From NCBI RefSeq assembly GCF_963455295.1, contig NZ_OY734020.1:2790001-2854000 (forward strand): 64,000 bases of DNA, written 5' to 3'. The translations under genes and the position numbers were made by a program. Below are positions 26,820 to 36,516 of the stretch, piece by piece. Under the pieces are notes generated by a model. It worked only from the letters and a program-made list of their open reading frames with translations, ran no database searches and had not been told where the DNA came from. The DNA comes from Candidatus Thiodiazotropha sp. CDECU1 (GTDB lineage Bacteria; Pseudomonadota; Gammaproteobacteria; Chromatiales; Chromatiaceae). Every line of letters begins with the position of its first letter. The stretch's first letter is position 1.

Positions 26820-27562
26820 ATTCTCCTCCTGGATTTGAACAAGAGGGGAGTTATGCCCTCTACATGAGTCAGGTTCACGACTGCTCTTATCTAGCCGGGC
26901 GGGAAGCGCGCAATCTGTTTCTCGACCCCAATGCCCAGGTCTCCCATCACCTCTATCAGCAGTTGATAGACCGGGGGTTTCGCCGCAGTGGCTGCTATCT
27001 CTATCAACCTGCCTGCCCCCACTGCAATGATTGTATTTCACTCAGGATAGCAACAGCACGATTTCAACCCTCTCGCAGTCAACGTCGCATCTGGAATCGC
27101 AACCTGCCCCTGTATGAGGTGAATTCCGGCCCGGCCGAATTCAAGGAAGCTCACTATCAACTCTATCAGCGATACCTGCTGGAACGTCATCCCGATGGCG
27201 CCATGGCATGCAACAGCCCGGGACAATATACTCAGTTTCTAACCTGTGACTGGGCTGAAACCCGCTTTATCGAGTTTAGCAAGGCAGGCAAGTTGGCCGC
27301 TGTCGCCGTGAGTGATCTGCTGCCCAACGGCACCTCGTCGGTGTATACGTTCTTCGATCCGGAGATGTCACGGGAGGGACTGGGTATCTTCGCCCTGCTG
27401 TGGCAGATCGACCATGCGCGGAGACTCGGCTTGGAATGGGTCTATCCGGGATTCTGGATCGAGGCCTGCGACAAGATGAAATATAAATCACGTTTTCGCC
27501 CGTTTCAGGCCTGGACAGGTCAACAATGGATAGATCATACTGAACTCAGGAATCCCGGCTAG
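26813..27562 (+). CDS. bpt: Aspartate/glutamate leucyltransferase (Bpt; arginyl-transferase family)
   Basis: Bpt adds Leu to proteins with N-terminal Asp or Glu. The 249 residues have a cysteine-rich N-terminal region (CSYLAGREARNLFLDP, GCYLYQPACPHCNDCISLRI) and the C-terminal catalytic half (YTFFDPEMSREGLGIFALLWQIDHAR, YWVYPGFWIEACDKMKYKSRF-like block). The aat-bpt overlap is a common gammaproteobacterial arrangement. infA and clpA, frequent neighbours elsewhere, are not adjacent here. Confidence 0.95.
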   Translation: MLNSPPGFEQEGSYALYMSQVHDCSYLAGREARNLFLDPNAQVSHHLYQQLIDRGFRRSGCYLYQPACPHCNDCISLRIATARFQPSRSQRRIWNRNLPLYEVNSGPAEFKEAHYQLYQRYLLERHPDGAMACNSPGQYTQFLTCDWAETRFIEFSKAGKLAAVAVSDLLPNGTSSVYTFFDPEMSREGLGIFALLWQIDHARRLGLEWVYPGFWIEACDKMKYKSRFRPFQAWTGQQWIDHTELRNPG

Positions 27563-27638
27563 GGCATAGACCCTGAAGTCTGACCTGTAGCCATCAAGCT
27601 ATCCTTCTCTGGTAAGCGATACATCGCTGGAGACATTG

Positions 27639-30047
27639 ATGTCCAAACCTATCATACGCAGCATCTCCGCTATCCTCCTAAGCACGCTCCTCTCTCTTCT
27701 AAGTGGTTGCAACTCATCCGATAGTGATCAGACCACACCTACAACTGTTGATACTGGTACAGCCCTGAAACAGTTCGACCATTGTGATGAGTTGAAGTCA
27801 TACCTGATCAGTACAACCGAGCAGCAGGATGCGCTTTTGGACTATGTGCAAAACTCATCGGTGATACCCCAGGAGGACTTCAGCAGTTCCCCTGAGACAA
27901 TCTCGGATAGCAGCTCAGGGCAACCAGCCGTGAATAGTGTAACCGGCACCAATAATCAGGTCGCTGGTGTGGATGAGGCGGATTTCGTCAAGACAAACGG
28001 TGACTATACCTATCTCCTCTCTGGCGGGAATCTGGTGATTTTACAGACCTGGCCGGCGGATCAGAGCCAGGAGCTCTCCAGAACAGAGATCGATGGCACA
28101 CCCAGGGCACTCTTCTTAAGCGGCGATGTCGTCTGGGTGGTAAGTGATCTGTTCCAGCACAGCTACCCCCAGTTCGAGGAGAGCCTGGCGGTGGACATCG
28201 CACCCCGCATCAACCAGATGACCAAGATCACTCTGCTCCAGGTCAGCGATCCCGCGCAACCTGTGCTGATCAGAGAGACCGTACTTGAATCGCTCTATGT
28301 GGATGCACGCATGGTTGAGCAGCAGGTCTATCTGATTGTCACAGCGCAACTCGATTTAAGCCCTGTGCTTGAGGATCCCGCGAGTGTCGAGGTCGATGAA
28401 CTCTTGCCCACCCTGGCCGATAACACCGCCCCCTCCACGAATACCGAACCCACCACCTCGGTGATCTGCGGCTGCGACGCAGTCTATCGACCCGAAACCG
28501 CCAATGGCACCGGCACCATGTCGATCCTCGGCTTCGACCTGGCGAACCCGCTGGCGGATATTTCCAGCCAGACCATACTGGGTAACAGCGGCATGGTCTA
28601 TGCCAATCAGGAAAACCTCTACATCGCCAGTATCCAGGACCATCACTGGCTCTGGCAGCCACTGATGGATGGGGAGGAGCATCCGACACCCTCCACCAGC
28701 ATCCATAAATTCAGTCTTCAATCGAGCCCCCAATATCTTGCCAGCGGAAGTGTCGATGGCCATCTGCTCAACCAGTTCGCCATGGATGAGTATCAGGGTG
28801 TATTACGCCTGGTGACCACCGAACAGACCTGGTGGACCAATGCCGATCCTGAAAACCGACTCTATGTCATGGAGCAGTCGGGTGAGCAACTGATAGAGCG
28901 TGCGAGGCTGGATGGTCTGGGCAAGCCTGGTGAGAGCGTGTATGCGGTACGCTTCGATGAGGATAAGGGCTACCTGGTGACCTTTGAACGGATCGACCCC
29001 CTGATCACCCTGGATCTCAGTGACGCCGCCAGCCCCATGGTCGCGGGAGAACTGGAGGTGCCGGGATTTTCCACCTATCTGCACCCCATCGAGGGGGAGC
29101 TGATTCTCGCCATCGGTCAGGATACGGCTACCAACGGTATCAAGCTGAGCCTGTTCGATGTCAGTGATCTCGCCCAACCGGCGTTGCTCAGTGAACATTT
29201 GATCGGTGCCGGCAGTTACTCCGAGGCTGTCTACAACCATCATGCTTTCACCTGGTTCGAACAGGAGCAGATGCTGGCGATCCCGGTCACCCATTGGAAC
29301 AGCTCGGCACTGGAAGCGGTGTTCGATACGGATGACATATTCAATGGGCTGGAGCTGTTCAGGGTCACCGCAGCGCAGGGGATAGAACCCTATGCCGCCA
29401 TTGACCACGATATTTTCTATCAACATCAAGACAACTCGAGATGGCTCTATCCCGAGGGCATCCGCAGGAGTTTCTTTGTCTCTGATGAGGCTATGAACAG
29501 TTATCTATACTCCATCAGCGAGCGTGGATTACTGGTCAACGACCTCGCCGCACCGGATGTCAACCTGGCACAGATAGAGCTACCGACCGATAGCGACTAT
29601 GTCTATCTATTCAACGCGGCGCAGCTGACCCGATTCGATAGTTGTGATGAGGTTAAGTCATTTCTGATCGATACCAATCAACAGCAGAATGAGCTTTTGT
29701 CTTACGCAGGCGCCTCGTCCGGGAGTGATTTCAGCAGCGCACCCATCTCTGGACCCGCCCCGCTGCCGGATTTCGACGCGGGACAGACCGATTCACAACC
29801 CTCCGTCAACAGTGTGACCGGCACCAATAATCAGGTTGTCGGGGTGGATGAGGCGGACTTCATCAAGACCGATGGAAACCATACCTATCTGCTCTCCGGG
29901 GGAAATTTGTTGGTCCTGCAAACCTGGCCTGCGGCCCAGAGCCAGGAGCTATCGAGAACAGCGATCGACGGCACGCCCCGGGCACTGTTCCTGTATGAGG
30001 ATATGGTATGGGTGGTGAGTGATCTGACCCAATCCAGCTACCCGTAA
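27639..30047 (+). CDS. Secreted beta-propeller lipoprotein, first unit plus start of a second, ended by an in-frame TAA
   Basis: The ATG at 27639 has GGAG 6 bases upstream and begins a lipoprotein signal with lipobox LLSGC (Cys24). After a short linker comes a unit of about 620 residues (bases 27765-29624) of the 'beta-propeller domain' secreted family (COG4880/PF09826-like): VNSVTGTNNQVAGVDEADFVK, repeated LGNSG...ENLYIAS, and LSDAASPMVAGELEVPGFSTYLHP. A second copy starts at 29625 (LTRFDSCDEVKSFL) but is cut by TAA at 30045-30047, where unit 1 has CAG (YPQF). The same frame then continues to 31478. The protein is probably anchored in the outer membrane. Function unknown. Confidence 0.8.
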   Translation: MSKPIIRSISAILLSTLLSLLSGCNSSDSDQTTPTTVDTGTALKQFDHCDELKSYLISTTEQQDALLDYVQNSSVIPQEDFSSSPETISDSSSGQPAVNSVTGTNNQVAGVDEADFVKTNGDYTYLLSGGNLVILQTWPADQSQELSRTEIDGTPRALFLSGDVVWVVSDLFQHSYPQFEESLAVDIAPRINQMTKITLLQVSDPAQPVLIRETVLESLYVDARMVEQQVYLIVTAQLDLSPVLEDPASVEVDELLPTLADNTAPSTNTEPTTSVICGCDAVYRPETANGTGTMSILGFDLANPLADISSQTILGNSGMVYANQENLYIASIQDHHWLWQPLMDGEEHPTPSTSIHKFSLQSSPQYLASGSVDGHLLNQFAMDEYQGVLRLVTTEQTWWTNADPENRLYVMEQSGEQLIERARLDGLGKPGESVYAVRFDEDKGYLVTFERIDPLITLDLSDAASPMVAGELEVPGFSTYLHPIEGELILAIGQDTATNGIKLSLFDVSDLAQPALLSEHLIGAGSYSEAVYNHHAFTWFEQEQMLAIPVTHWNSSALEAVFDTDDIFNGLELFRVTAAQGIEPYAAIDHDIFYQHQDNSRWLYPEGIRRSFFVSDEAMNSYLYSISERGLLVNDLAAPDVNLAQIELPTDSDYVYLFNAAQLTRFDSCDEVKSFLIDTNQQQNELLSYAGASSGSDFSSAPISGPAPLPDFDAGQTDSQPSVNSVTGTNNQVVGVDEADFIKTDGNHTYLLSGGNLLVLQTWPAAQSQELSRTAIDGTPRALFLYEDMVWVVSDLTQSSYP

Positions 30048-31478
30048 TTCACCGAGAGTCTTGCAGCGGATTTCGCACCCAGGGTTTACCAGATGACCAA
30101 GGTATCCCTGTTCCGGGTCACCGATCCAGCGCAACCTGCCCTGATCAGGGAGAGCGTATTTGAGTCGAGCTATGTGGATGCGCGCAGGATCGGTCAGCAG
30201 GTATATATGATTGTGAGCGCCCTTCTGGATCTGAATCCTGCCCTTGACGATCCGGTCAATGTGGAGATCGATGCGCTGCTGCCCATACAGGCCGACAACA
30301 CAGCGCCCGGAACAGCTAGTCAACCCGCCACCTCGGCAATCTGTGGTTGTGACGACATCTACCGGCCCGAGATCCCCAACGGCACCGGCACCCTGACCAT
30401 TCTCAATTTCGATCTGGCAAACCCGCTGGCGGATATTTCCAGCCAGACCATACTGGGCAACACCGGTTTGGTGTATGCCAACCAGGAGAACCTCTACATC
30501 GCCAGTACGGAGGATTATGCCTGGATCTGGTTGCCGGTAATAATGGGGGGCGCTGATCAGACAGTTACCACCACCATCCATAAATTCAGTCTACAATCGT
30601 CCCCCCAATATCTTGCCAGTGGTCGTGTCGAGGGCCATCTGCTGAATCAATTCGCCATGGATGAACACCAGGGTGCGTTGCGCCTGGTGACGTCTGAGCG
30701 CAACTGGTGGTCATGGGAAACAAACAACCGGTTGTATGTACTGGCCCAATCGGGAGAGCAATTGGCAGAGCGCGCCTATTTGGAGGGTCTCGGCAAACCC
30801 GGTGAAGAGGTATATGCGGTACGCTTCGATGAGGAGAAGGGCTATGTGGTGACCTTCCAGCAGATCGATCCCCTGATCACCCTGGATCTCAGCGATGCCC
30901 GGAATCCGCTGGTTGCGGGTGAACTGGAGGTGCCGGGATTCTCCACCTACCTGCACCCCATCGAGGAGGATATGATTCTCGCCGTGGGCCGCGAAGGCAG
31001 CAGTATCAAGCTCAGCCTGTTCGATATCAGTGATTTCGCCCAGCCAACGCTGTTATACGATCATCTTGTAGGCAGCAGCAGTTACACCGAAGCCGCCTAC
31101 AACCACCACGCCTTCACCTGGTTCGAGCAGGAGAAGATGCTTGCAATCCCGATCACGGCATGGGGCAACGCCTTGACCGGCACCACATTTGGTTACAACG
31201 ACATATTCAATGGACTGGAGCTGTTCAGAGTCACTGCCCAGGCGGGAATAGAACCCTATGCCGCCATCGACCATGACATCTTCTATCTGGATTCAGACAG
31301 CGATAGATTCTACTATCCGGAGAATGTACGCAGGAGTTTCTTTGTTGGCGATGACGCGATGAACAGTTATATCTACTCCATCAGCGGCCGGGGTATGCTG
31401 GTCAACGACCTGGCCGCACCGAACACCAATCTGGCGGAGATCGAGCTGCCGAGTGATAATTTCGAATATCTCTATTGA
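30048..31478 (+). pseudogene. In-frame remainder of the second beta-propeller unit after the TAA
   Basis: The frame is the same as the upstream gene and continues with TTC ACC GAG as if TAA were one codon. It shows high identity to unit 1 throughout (QMTKVSLFRVTDPAQPALIR, TAICGCDDIYRPE-like block, YSISGRGMLVNDLAAPNTNL). The first internal ATG (30093) has no signal peptide and no good ribosome site, so a separate functional protein is unlikely. The single stop may be a real nonsense mutation, readthrough, or a base error. The absence of further decay means the loss, if real, is recent. Confidence 0.7.
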
Positions 31479-31785
31479 CGCACCACAAGACTTGTAACTT
31501 TTTTCCATAAGGCCTTACCCTGGCCATGGGTCCGATCCTGTGCCACCGCTGAAGTGGGGTTGAGCCTTCTCCAGGCAACTTCATGCGATATGACCCGTTA
31601 TTGGGTGATATGCCCCATACCCCCAGCTTTCCCAATCTATTAATCACTTACAAATCTAGAGCTTAGTGATTGGTCCGCTATTTGCCTCTGTATCTTGAAT
31701 CACTGTCCATGGATGCACTGTTTTTCCCCAGGTCAAAGGCACATTGAGGTGATCCTCTGCCTGATAGATTCGGATATGAAGTTGT
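31479..31785. other. 307-base intergenic region upstream of the TonB-receptor operon
   Basis: There is no coding sequence. It contains one sigma-54-like match, TTGG-N10-TTGC type, at 31670-31685 (TTGGTCCGCTATTTGC), about 100 bases before the receptor start. It matches the invariant GG and GC at the right spacing but only part of the -24 box. No Fur-box palindrome was recognised. Promoter assignment is tentative. Confidence 0.3.
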
Positions 31786-33960
31786 ATGAAGCGCTTACCA
31801 AGAAAGAATAAGATCAATTACCCCCTCATTCTCCTATTAGTTCTTTTTCATCACGGCGGTTTTGCAGAAGAAGAAGACCAAACCACAGCGCCTGACAGTG
31901 ACCAAGAGTATGATGTCATCAGTGTCACCGCCTCCCGGGTCGAACGACGCACCCAGGATGTTGCAGGCTCCATCGATGTGATCGACTCCGAGCGCATCGA
32001 AAACGAAAAGATGTTCAATATCAAGGATGCCATTCAAGGCAGCCCCGGGGTGTTGATCAACTCCAAAAACTCCGCCTACGACAGCCGCCTCATCATTCGC
32101 GGCGCCGGACAGAAGGCCAACTATGGGGTGCGTGAGATCATGGTCATCCGCGACGGTGTGCCGATGACCGATCCGGACAGCTTCTCCCGCTTCGATTTTA
32201 TCGATACCCAGGACATCGAGCGTATCGAGATCACCAAAGGACCGGGATCCCTGTTCGGCGCCGGTTCTGCCGGCGGCACCATCCAGATCATCTCCAAATC
32301 CGTATTCGACACCGACAGCAACCGGGTCAAGCTGGGCGTCGGTCAGTTCGGACAGAGCAATCTGCACGGTCGTCTGGCCGGTGACATCAACGAAAGCAAC
32401 GCCTTCTCCCTCACCGCCTCCTATCGCAAGAGCGACAACGACTGGCGGGATTGGAACGAGTTCGAATCCAAACAGCTCGCCTTCAAACACGGTTATCTGC
32501 TCGACAATGGCGCCACCCTTGAATCCGAACTGAGTTATCACGAAGCGGATCTGCAGTTACCAGGCTCGATGGATGATAGTGAATTCGAGCGTTACCTCGA
32601 CACAGGTGAGCAGAAAGACACCACCAGCAGTCCCTGGCAACACAGCGGCCGCTACTCCACGATCTGGTTCTTCAACTCACGCTATGAACAGGAGCTGGGA
32701 AACCTGACCCTGAAGCCGCGCATCTATGCCAATCGTTGGGATCACTACCATCCGGTAACCGGCGCAATCAATGATAATCCGGGCACCGATGTAATCGGTA
32801 CCGATCTGGAGATTGCCTACAAGCATCAACTCTGGGGAGCAAGCACCCTGGTTGCCGGTGTGACCGCCCGACGTGACGACACACAGGGTGCCAAGAAGTT
32901 CACCTATGCGGATGTTGAAACCAGTCCACCACCGGCCTGGAATCCAATGGGTCCGGAAACCATCCTGCATACCAACTCCGATGAGGCGGGTGAATTGCTC
33001 GAAGAGGAGGATGCGACCAATACCTTGTATGGTTTCTTTATCCAGGAGACCCTGCAACCGAATCAGCGCACCAGCATCGACATCGGCTTTCGCTACGACC
33101 GCAACCACTTCGATATCGATAATACCGCTTATGGCGAATATAGCTGGGGTGCATCAAGCTATACCTTCTTCGCAGATCCTGAGATCACCAATACCGACAA
33201 GACCTTCAATCTGTTCTCGCCTAAATTGGGTCTGACCTATGAACTCAACAAGTTGTTGAATCTGTATGGTGTGATTGCACAATCGGGTCAGGTTCCCTCG
33301 GAGTCGGAGATTCAAAGCAACGTCAAACTCGATGCCGCCACCGCGCGCAATCTGGAGGTCGGAGTGAAAGGGCGGGCCCAAGCCTGGTCCTTCGACCTCG
33401 CCCTCTATCGAACCACGGTCAGCGATGAGATCGTCTCTGTCTTGAATGAGGATCTTACCACCGAATTCCAAAACGCCGGTGAGACCCTGAAGAAAGGATT
33501 TGAACTTAGCGGGCGCTATGACCTGGACCGCCATTTTTGGCTGGAAGGCAGTTTTGCCTACAGTGACTACAGCTTCACTGATTTTGAGGAGTTGGTACGC
33601 ACAGGCAGAACCCAGACACCAGTCGATCGTTCCGGCAACCAACTGCCTTTCATTCCGCGACAACAATATGGTCTCGGCATAGGTTATAGCCATCCGGCTG
33701 GATTCAAAGCGGTATTGCGCAGCAACAGTTGGGGCAGCTACTACGTCGACAATGCAAATACGGAAAAGTACGCTGGTTATGACTTTGTCACCAACCTGCT
33801 GCTGAGCTACCAGTCCGGCCCTCACAACATCTCGCTGAATGTGGAGAACCTGTTCGACAAACTCTACGCCCTCGAAGTGAAGAAAAGCACCAGCGGCGAC
33901 AAGACCTACTCGGCAGCCTCACCGCGTAACGCCATGCTGAGCTACAGCTATAACTTTTAG
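31786..33960 (+). CDS. TonB-dependent outer-membrane receptor
   Basis: The 724-residue protein has a signal peptide (about 1-27, ending GGFA). A TonB-box-like segment (EYDVISVTASRV) is followed by a plug domain (about 45-180; IQGSPGVLINSKNSAYDSRLIIRG, DGVPMTDPDSFSRFDFIDT, YIEITKGPGSLFGAGSAGG-like block) and a 22-strand barrel ending in Phe (SYSYNF). It heads an operon in which exbB, exbD, tonB and redox membrane proteins follow with overlapping genes. Its own TonB machinery suggests a specialised substrate. Iron complexes, haem, copper or cobalamin are possible; no sequence feature here decides. Confidence 0.93.
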   Translation: MKRLPRKNKINYPLILLLVLFHHGGFAEEEDQTTAPDSDQEYDVISVTASRVERRTQDVAGSIDVIDSERIENEKMFNIKDAIQGSPGVLINSKNSAYDSRLIIRGAGQKANYGVREIMVIRDGVPMTDPDSFSRFDFIDTQDIERIEITKGPGSLFGAGSAGGTIQIISKSVFDTDSNRVKLGVGQFGQSNLHGRLAGDINESNAFSLTASYRKSDNDWRDWNEFESKQLAFKHGYLLDNGATLESELSYHEADLQLPGSMDDSEFERYLDTGEQKDTTSSPWQHSGRYSTIWFFNSRYEQELGNLTLKPRIYANRWDHYHPVTGAINDNPGTDVIGTDLEIAYKHQLWGASTLVAGVTARRDDTQGAKKFTYADVETSPPPAWNPMGPETILHTNSDEAGELLEEEDATNTLYGFFIQETLQPNQRTSIDIGFRYDRNHFDIDNTAYGEYSWGASSYTFFADPEITNTDKTFNLFSPKLGLTYELNKLLNLYGVIAQSGQVPSESEIQSNVKLDAATARNLEVGVKGRAQAWSFDLALYRTTVSDEIVSVLNEDLTTEFQNAGETLKKGFELSGRYDLDRHFWLEGSFAYSDYSFTDFEELVRTGRTQTPVDRSGNQLPFIPRQQYGLGIGYSHPAGFKAVLRSNSWGSYYVDNANTEKYAGYDFVTNLLLSYQSGPHNISLNVENLFDKLYALEVKKSTSGDKTYSAASPRNAMLSYSYNF

Positions 33961-33971
33961 GAATGGATCCA

Positions 33972-34757
33972 ATGAACAGGCGACTGTTAGCTGTCTTTAT
34001 ATGCGTCTCTTTGCTGCCACTCTCCGGAGTGGCATTTGCGGCGGATGGAGAGAACCCAGCCCCCGAGCCCTCCCACCACCGTGGTGGGGAAAAACGCATC
34101 ATCCTGGAGAATGGCGAGAACGCCACCATCACCCTGTGGAAGCCCGATCTCTCCACCGAGCCGCTCACCCTGGAACATGGTGGCGTCACCCTACCCAAGA
34201 CCGGGATGGACAACTACCACGCCATCCTGGCAGAGAAGGATTGGGGTGATCACAAGGAGGTGGTGATCCGTTATGAGTACCGGCACGGTCCTCCCAGCAA
34301 ACAGAGCCCCTCCAGGCTGGCTGCCCAGCAGAAGACCGAGTTTGAGATCGTCCCCGATCCGATCCCGCGGGAGCACTATCGCTACCACTCGCGACAGACG
34401 TGGGGATTTCTACTGCGTTTCCAGAGCCAGCCTGTCGGCGATCAGAAGGTCGAATTGCAGACCGCCAACGGCAGCCATCTCTCGGCCACCACCGATGCAA
34501 CAGGCCGGGTGGAGTTTCGCATCCCCGACGACTTTCCAGGATTGGTGGAGGGGGAGCGGGATCGCAGAGTGGGGGATTTTGCCGTCAGCAGCGAATACCT
34601 ACAGGGCGATCGGCGTTTCACCACCCAGCTCAGCGCCGGCTATCGGGTCTCGCCCGAGCATTGGCAGTCGGCACCGCTGGGACTGCTGGTGGTCGGTATC
34701 GGATTTATTGCCGGTGGCTTCATCGGCCGCGTTAAGAAGGCGGGAGATGCGAAATGA
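33972..34757 (+). CDS. Exported single-span protein with DUF4198/carboxypeptidase-like Ig fold
   Basis: The protein has 261 residues. The ATG at 33972 follows GGA by a workable distance; the ATG at 33963 lies directly on it. There is a signal peptide (MNRRLLAVFICVSLLPLSGVAFA), a soluble domain (KPDLSTEPLTLEHGG ... YHSRQTWGFLLRF), a DUF4198/NikM-like block (QPVGDQKVELQTANGSHLSA) with DATGRVEF, and a C-terminal transmembrane helix (LGLLVVGIGFIAGGFIG). DUF4198 proteins often accompany metal uptake. It overlaps the polyferredoxin gene by 4 bases (ATGA). The family assignment is by pattern and uncertain. Confidence 0.65.
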   Translation: MNRRLLAVFICVSLLPLSGVAFAADGENPAPEPSHHRGGEKRIILENGENATITLWKPDLSTEPLTLEHGGVTLPKTGMDNYHAILAEKDWGDHKEVVIRYEYRHGPPSKQSPSRLAAQQKTEFEIVPDPIPREHYRYHSRQTWGFLLRFQSQPVGDQKVELQTANGSHLSATTDATGRVEFRIPDDFPGLVEGERDRRVGDFAVSSEYLQGDRRFTTQLSAGYRVSPEHWQSAPLGLLVVGIGFIAGGFIGRVKKAGDAK

Positions 34758-35809
34758 GCAGTCTGTTTAACCTCTCCGTGCTGCGTAAACTGGTACAGAT
34801 CGCCACATTTGTCTTTTTCGTCTATGGCGGACTGGTCACCGGCTACTACCTGGAAGACAAGATCAGCCGCTCCCTCCCCGCCTTGAGCTGTGCCTATGAT
34901 CATCAGGGTGCCGATCTCTGCACCCTGATCCCGATCCAGCACCAGATGGATCATCGGCTGGGGGAGACCATTGCCAATGGCGGCAACCTGATGATGGGTA
35001 TTCTGCCGACGCTGATTACCCTGGGGACCTTCCTGATCCTCTTCGTGATACTCAACAAGGCCTTCTGTGGCTGGGTCTGTCCCCTGGGTACCTTTCAGGA
35101 GATCCTGCAGATCATTGGCCAGAAACTCGGATTGCAGCGTCATGAGTCCCTATCCAGGGGCCTGGTCAGCCGAATTCGCCCGGTGAAGTGGTTCATCCTG
35201 CTTCTGCTTGTCTTCGCATTTCCCCTGCTAACCGGCATGGGCATGTTGAATCACGATCTGGGCGATCCTTTCTGCCGTATCTGCCCCAGCCGTATCCTCA
35301 CCACCCTGGCCACCGGTGATACCTCGCAGGTCTACCTCGACACCGCCAACACCACCACCATCGTGATGTCACTGCTGGGGGATTTTATCTTCGGTCTGAT
35401 GATCGCACTGGCACTCACCGTGCGTCAGCCCTTCTGCCGTATCTGTCCCATGCTTGCCCTGCATGCGGTATTTCGCAAAATCGGCCTGCTGCGCCTGGTC
35501 AAGAGTGCCACCCCCCGTTGCGATCGCTGCGGTCTTTGCGCCAAGGCCTGTCCCATGGATATCCATGAGATTCACACCGATATGGAGAGCCGTAATGTCA
35601 TCTTCGAGGACTGTACCCTGTGTGGCCGCTGTGTGGAGTTCTGTCCGGAAAAGGACGTGCTGCAACTGAAATACACGGTATTCCCTGTCTTCAGTGCCAG
35701 TCCGCAATACTTCAAGCGGCGCAAGAAACAGCAGACCCAATGGGAGAAGGGCAATCTCATCGCCTGGTTCAAAAAACGGCCCACGGCACCTGAGGCGAAA
35801 TCGTCATGA
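34754..35809 (+). CDS. NapH/NosR-like membrane polyferredoxin
   Basis: The 351-residue integral membrane protein has four to five transmembrane helices and several Cys motifs: FCGWVCPLG, two copies of FCRICP, and a C-terminal 2[4Fe-4S] ferredoxin (CDRCGLCAKACP, CTLCGRCVEFCP). Proteins of this kind carry electrons from the quinol pool or cytoplasm across the membrane. FtrD, a relative, serves in Fe(II) uptake. Here it lies between a receptor-associated exported protein and a CcdA-like protein, with ATGA overlaps on both sides, pointing to electron supply for the periplasm during uptake. Confidence 0.85.
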   Translation: MSSLFNLSVLRKLVQIATFVFFVYGGLVTGYYLEDKISRSLPALSCAYDHQGADLCTLIPIQHQMDHRLGETIANGGNLMMGILPTLITLGTFLILFVILNKAFCGWVCPLGTFQEILQIIGQKLGLQRHESLSRGLVSRIRPVKWFILLLLVFAFPLLTGMGMLNHDLGDPFCRICPSRILTTLATGDTSQVYLDTANTTTIVMSLLGDFIFGLMIALALTVRQPFCRICPMLALHAVFRKIGLLRLVKSATPRCDRCGLCAKACPMDIHEIHTDMESRNVIFEDCTLCGRCVEFCPEKDVLQLKYTVFPVFSASPQYFKRRKKQQTQWEKGNLIAWFKKRPTAPEAKSS

Positions 35810-36516
35810 TCCCCATCGAGCCGGTCAGTCTCAGCTTCGGTGCCGCACTGCTGCTGGGACTCAGTTTCGGTGCCGGCCCCTGCAATATCGCCTGCCTCCC
35901 CTATCTGGGACCGGTCTTCACCACCAGCGACAATGGCATACGCGGGGCCTGGCGCACCCTGCTCCCATTCTCCCTGGGTCGCATCAGCGGTTACACCATG
36001 CTGGCGGGAGCGGCAGGTTGGGCCGGTCTCTGGGTGGAGGATCTGATTGCCGGGCCCTGGGTTCGCTGGATCCTGGGTGGCGCCACGATTCTGGTGGCCC
36101 TCTCCATACTCTGGCGACGTGACAGTGGCGGATGTAAATCGGCCTGCCCGACGGCAACCCCGGTAATAATTGAAAACAGATTAGCACTGGAAAGTCGCCC
36201 AATTGGTCGCAGCAGCCTGCCAGGCAGCCTCTATCTGATGGGTTTCGGCATGGCGCTCAATCCCTGTGCCCCATTGACCACCATCATTCTTGCCGCGGCC
36301 ACCAGCGCCAGTCTCCTCGCCGGCGCCTCCCTCGGGATCGGCTTTGCCCTTGGGGCAGTGGCGCTTCCAAGCTTGATCTTCGCCTTCGGCGTTGCCCATT
36401 TCGGACATCAGATCAGATTTCACCTGGCACACCACCGAACCGCCCTGGAAAACACCAGCGTCGGACTGCTCGTCATGATCGGGAGTGCCACCGCATTTGG
36501 ATGGATTACACCATGA
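35806..36516 (+). CDS. CcdA/TauE-like membrane protein
   Basis: This is a 236-residue protein of about six transmembrane segments. It has paired Cys/Pro motifs GAGPCNIACLP (C26, C30) and ALNPCAPL (C153), and a soluble CKSAC (C110, C114). These resemble CcdA/DsbD-type thiol reductase transporters and the 'sulfite exporter TauE/SafE' annotation group. It is coupled to the polyferredoxin gene by ATGA and overlaps exbB by 4 bases. Electron transfer through these cysteines from the polyferredoxin to periplasmic partners is an inference. Confidence 0.75.
   Translation: MIPIEPVSLSFGAALLLGLSFGAGPCNIACLPYLGPVFTTSDNGIRGAWRTLLPFSLGRISGYTMLAGAAGWAGLWVEDLIAGPWVRWILGGATILVALSILWRRDSGGCKSACPTATPVIIENRLALESRPIGRSSLPGSLYLMGFGMALNPCAPLTTIILAAATSASLLAGASLGIGFALGAVALPSLIFAFGVAHFGHQIRFHLAHHRTALENTSVGLLVMIGSATAFGWITP

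Noticed and set aside
30093-31478. Independent second beta-propeller gene
   Set aside because: No signal peptide, no ribosome site, starts mid-domain; best explained as the continuation of the upstream frame after a stop.
31670-31685. Sigma-54 promoter before the TonB receptor
   Set aside because: GG and GC spacing is right but the -24 box is incomplete and one match in 64 kb is expected by chance. Kept only as a low-confidence note in the intergenic entry.
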